From: Planctomycetales bacterium
GTDB lineage: Bacteria > Planctomycetota > Planctomycetia > Planctomycetales > Planctomycetaceae
NCBI GenBank assembly: GCA_020050375.1
Contig: JAGVKR010000820.1
Location: 1-7,492, forward strand
Direction: 5' to 3'
Length of the DNA: 7,492 nucleotides
Part shown: positions 6,845 to 7,492 of the stretch, piece by piece
Layout: every line of letters starts with the position of its first letter
How positions within the stretch are numbered: the first letter of the stretch is position 1
Notes under the pieces: generated by a model
What the model saw: only the letters and a program-made list of their open reading frames with translations
Database searches by the model: none
What the model was told of the DNA's origin: nothing
Translations under genes and position numbers: made by a program

Positions 6845-7492
6845 ATGTCTACTCCTTCCAGAAAACCTCGTCGCGCCGCGGAGGCGACCGACCCCGAAAC
6901 GGAATCTGCGCGACGGTGGAACGCACTGTTGTTCGCCCTGTTCCTCGTCGGAACGTTTGTCAGCCTCATTTATCCGCTGTACGACACCGACTTCTGGTGG
7001 CACCTGAAGACCGGCGAGATGATTCTCGAAGGGGGTCAGGTGCCACAACGCGATTGGTTCACGTTCACCGATTCCGAGAAGACGTGGATCGACCTGCACT
7101 GGGGCTTCCAGGTTCTGATCACGCTGCTCTACCGCTTGGGAGGAAGCGACCTCGTTATTCTGGCCAAAGCGGCTGTTATTACGACCGCCGTTGGAGTTGG
7201 CTGGCGGGCAGCGGGCCGGTCGCTCCCCGCCTCGGTCAAAGCCCTGCTGTGGTTTTTGCCGGTCATTGCGATTTCAGGACGTGGCTTCGAGCGCCCCGAG
7301 ATGTTGTCGCAGTTGTTTCTTGCGGCATGGCTGTTTATCGCTTTTCAGGTCGAAGCCCGGCCGCGACTGATCTGGTTGCTTCCGGCGGTGCAGTTGCTTT
7401 GGGCCAACTGTCATTCGCTCTTCGTCCTGGGGCTCGTCGTCGGAACCTGTTACCTGGCGGATTATGCCGCTCGGAATCTGGCCCGCGGCCGA
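6845..7492 (+). CDS. Polytopic membrane protein, GT-C glycosyltransferase-like (3' end cut by window edge)
   Basis: 216 codons are visible from ATG 6845 to the right edge with no stop. A charged cytoplasmic tail (residues 1-25) leads to helix 1 (~27-45). Right after it comes DTDFWWHLKTGEMIL (47-61), then DWFTFTDSEKTWIDLHWGFQ. This acidic pair in the first extracytoplasmic loop, followed by WWHL and a W..HW segment, is typical of bacterial GT-C-fold membrane proteins that use lipid-linked sugars. Further helices lie at about 103-120, 132-144, 153-168 and 176-205, with FERPEMLSQLF and LLWANCHSLFVLG between them, matching the 'RPE' and 'W.N.H..F..G' positions of the family. The substrate cannot be told, and many homologues are annotated only as hypothetical membrane proteins, some with C-terminal TPR repeats. 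AGGATAGG at 6830-6837 is the likely ribosome-binding site (7-11 bases from the ATG). Confidence 0.72.
   Translation, partial: MSTPSRKPRRAAEATDPETESARRWNALLFALFLVGTFVSLIYPLYDTDFWWHLKTGEMILEGGQVPQRDWFTFTDSEKTWIDLHWGFQVLITLLYRLGGSDLVILAKAAVITTAVGVGWRAAGRSLPASVKALLWFLPVIAISGRGFERPEMLSQLFLAAWLFIAFQVEARPRLIWLLPAVQLLWANCHSLFVLGLVVGTCYLADYAARNLARGR

Overview
The window looks like chromosomal DNA of a Gram-negative bacterium, most likely a member of the Planctomycetota. The grounds are high G+C, a lipid A pathway enzyme (LpxK), a very large membrane-anchored protein combining an acidic disordered stretch with DUF11 repeats, a polytopic GT-C-like membrane protein, and weak or absent Shine-Dalgarno sequences at some genes. 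The taxonomic call is an inference from protein style; no rRNA or marker gene is present.

Layout from left to right. (1) Positions 1-2392, minus strand, form one uninterrupted reading frame running off the left edge. Its first ~475 codons encode a complete 12-helix amino-acid permease of the APC/LAT type. Its last ~314 visible codons encode LpxK (tetraacyldisaccharide 4'-kinase), in the same frame and with no stop or usual start codon between them. (2) An 86-bp gap with a small perfect hairpin separates it from queF (2479-2850, minus), which encodes the preQ0 reductase of queuosine synthesis. (3) A 259-bp divergent gap leads to a 90-residue secreted, strongly basic Gly/Met-rich protein (3110-3382, plus). 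(4) Convergent with it is a 966-residue anchored protein (3476-6376, minus) with a long Asp/Ser/Pro-rich linker and four tandem DUF11-like domains. (5) A 468-bp divergent intergenic region carries an inverted pair of C/G-run palindromic repeats (REPIN- or MITE-like, 6605-6784). (6) A polytopic membrane protein with a GT-C-like first loop starts at 6845 on the plus strand and leaves the right edge.

There is no sign of one shared pathway. queF may be co-transcribed with the permease-LpxK gene behind it. The small basic secreted protein and the acidic anchored DUF11 protein are convergent neighbours of opposite charge, which is suggestive only. The most unusual item is the permease-LpxK fusion; the next is the inverted repeat element between the two right-hand genes. 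No tRNA, rRNA, CRISPR array or transposase was seen.
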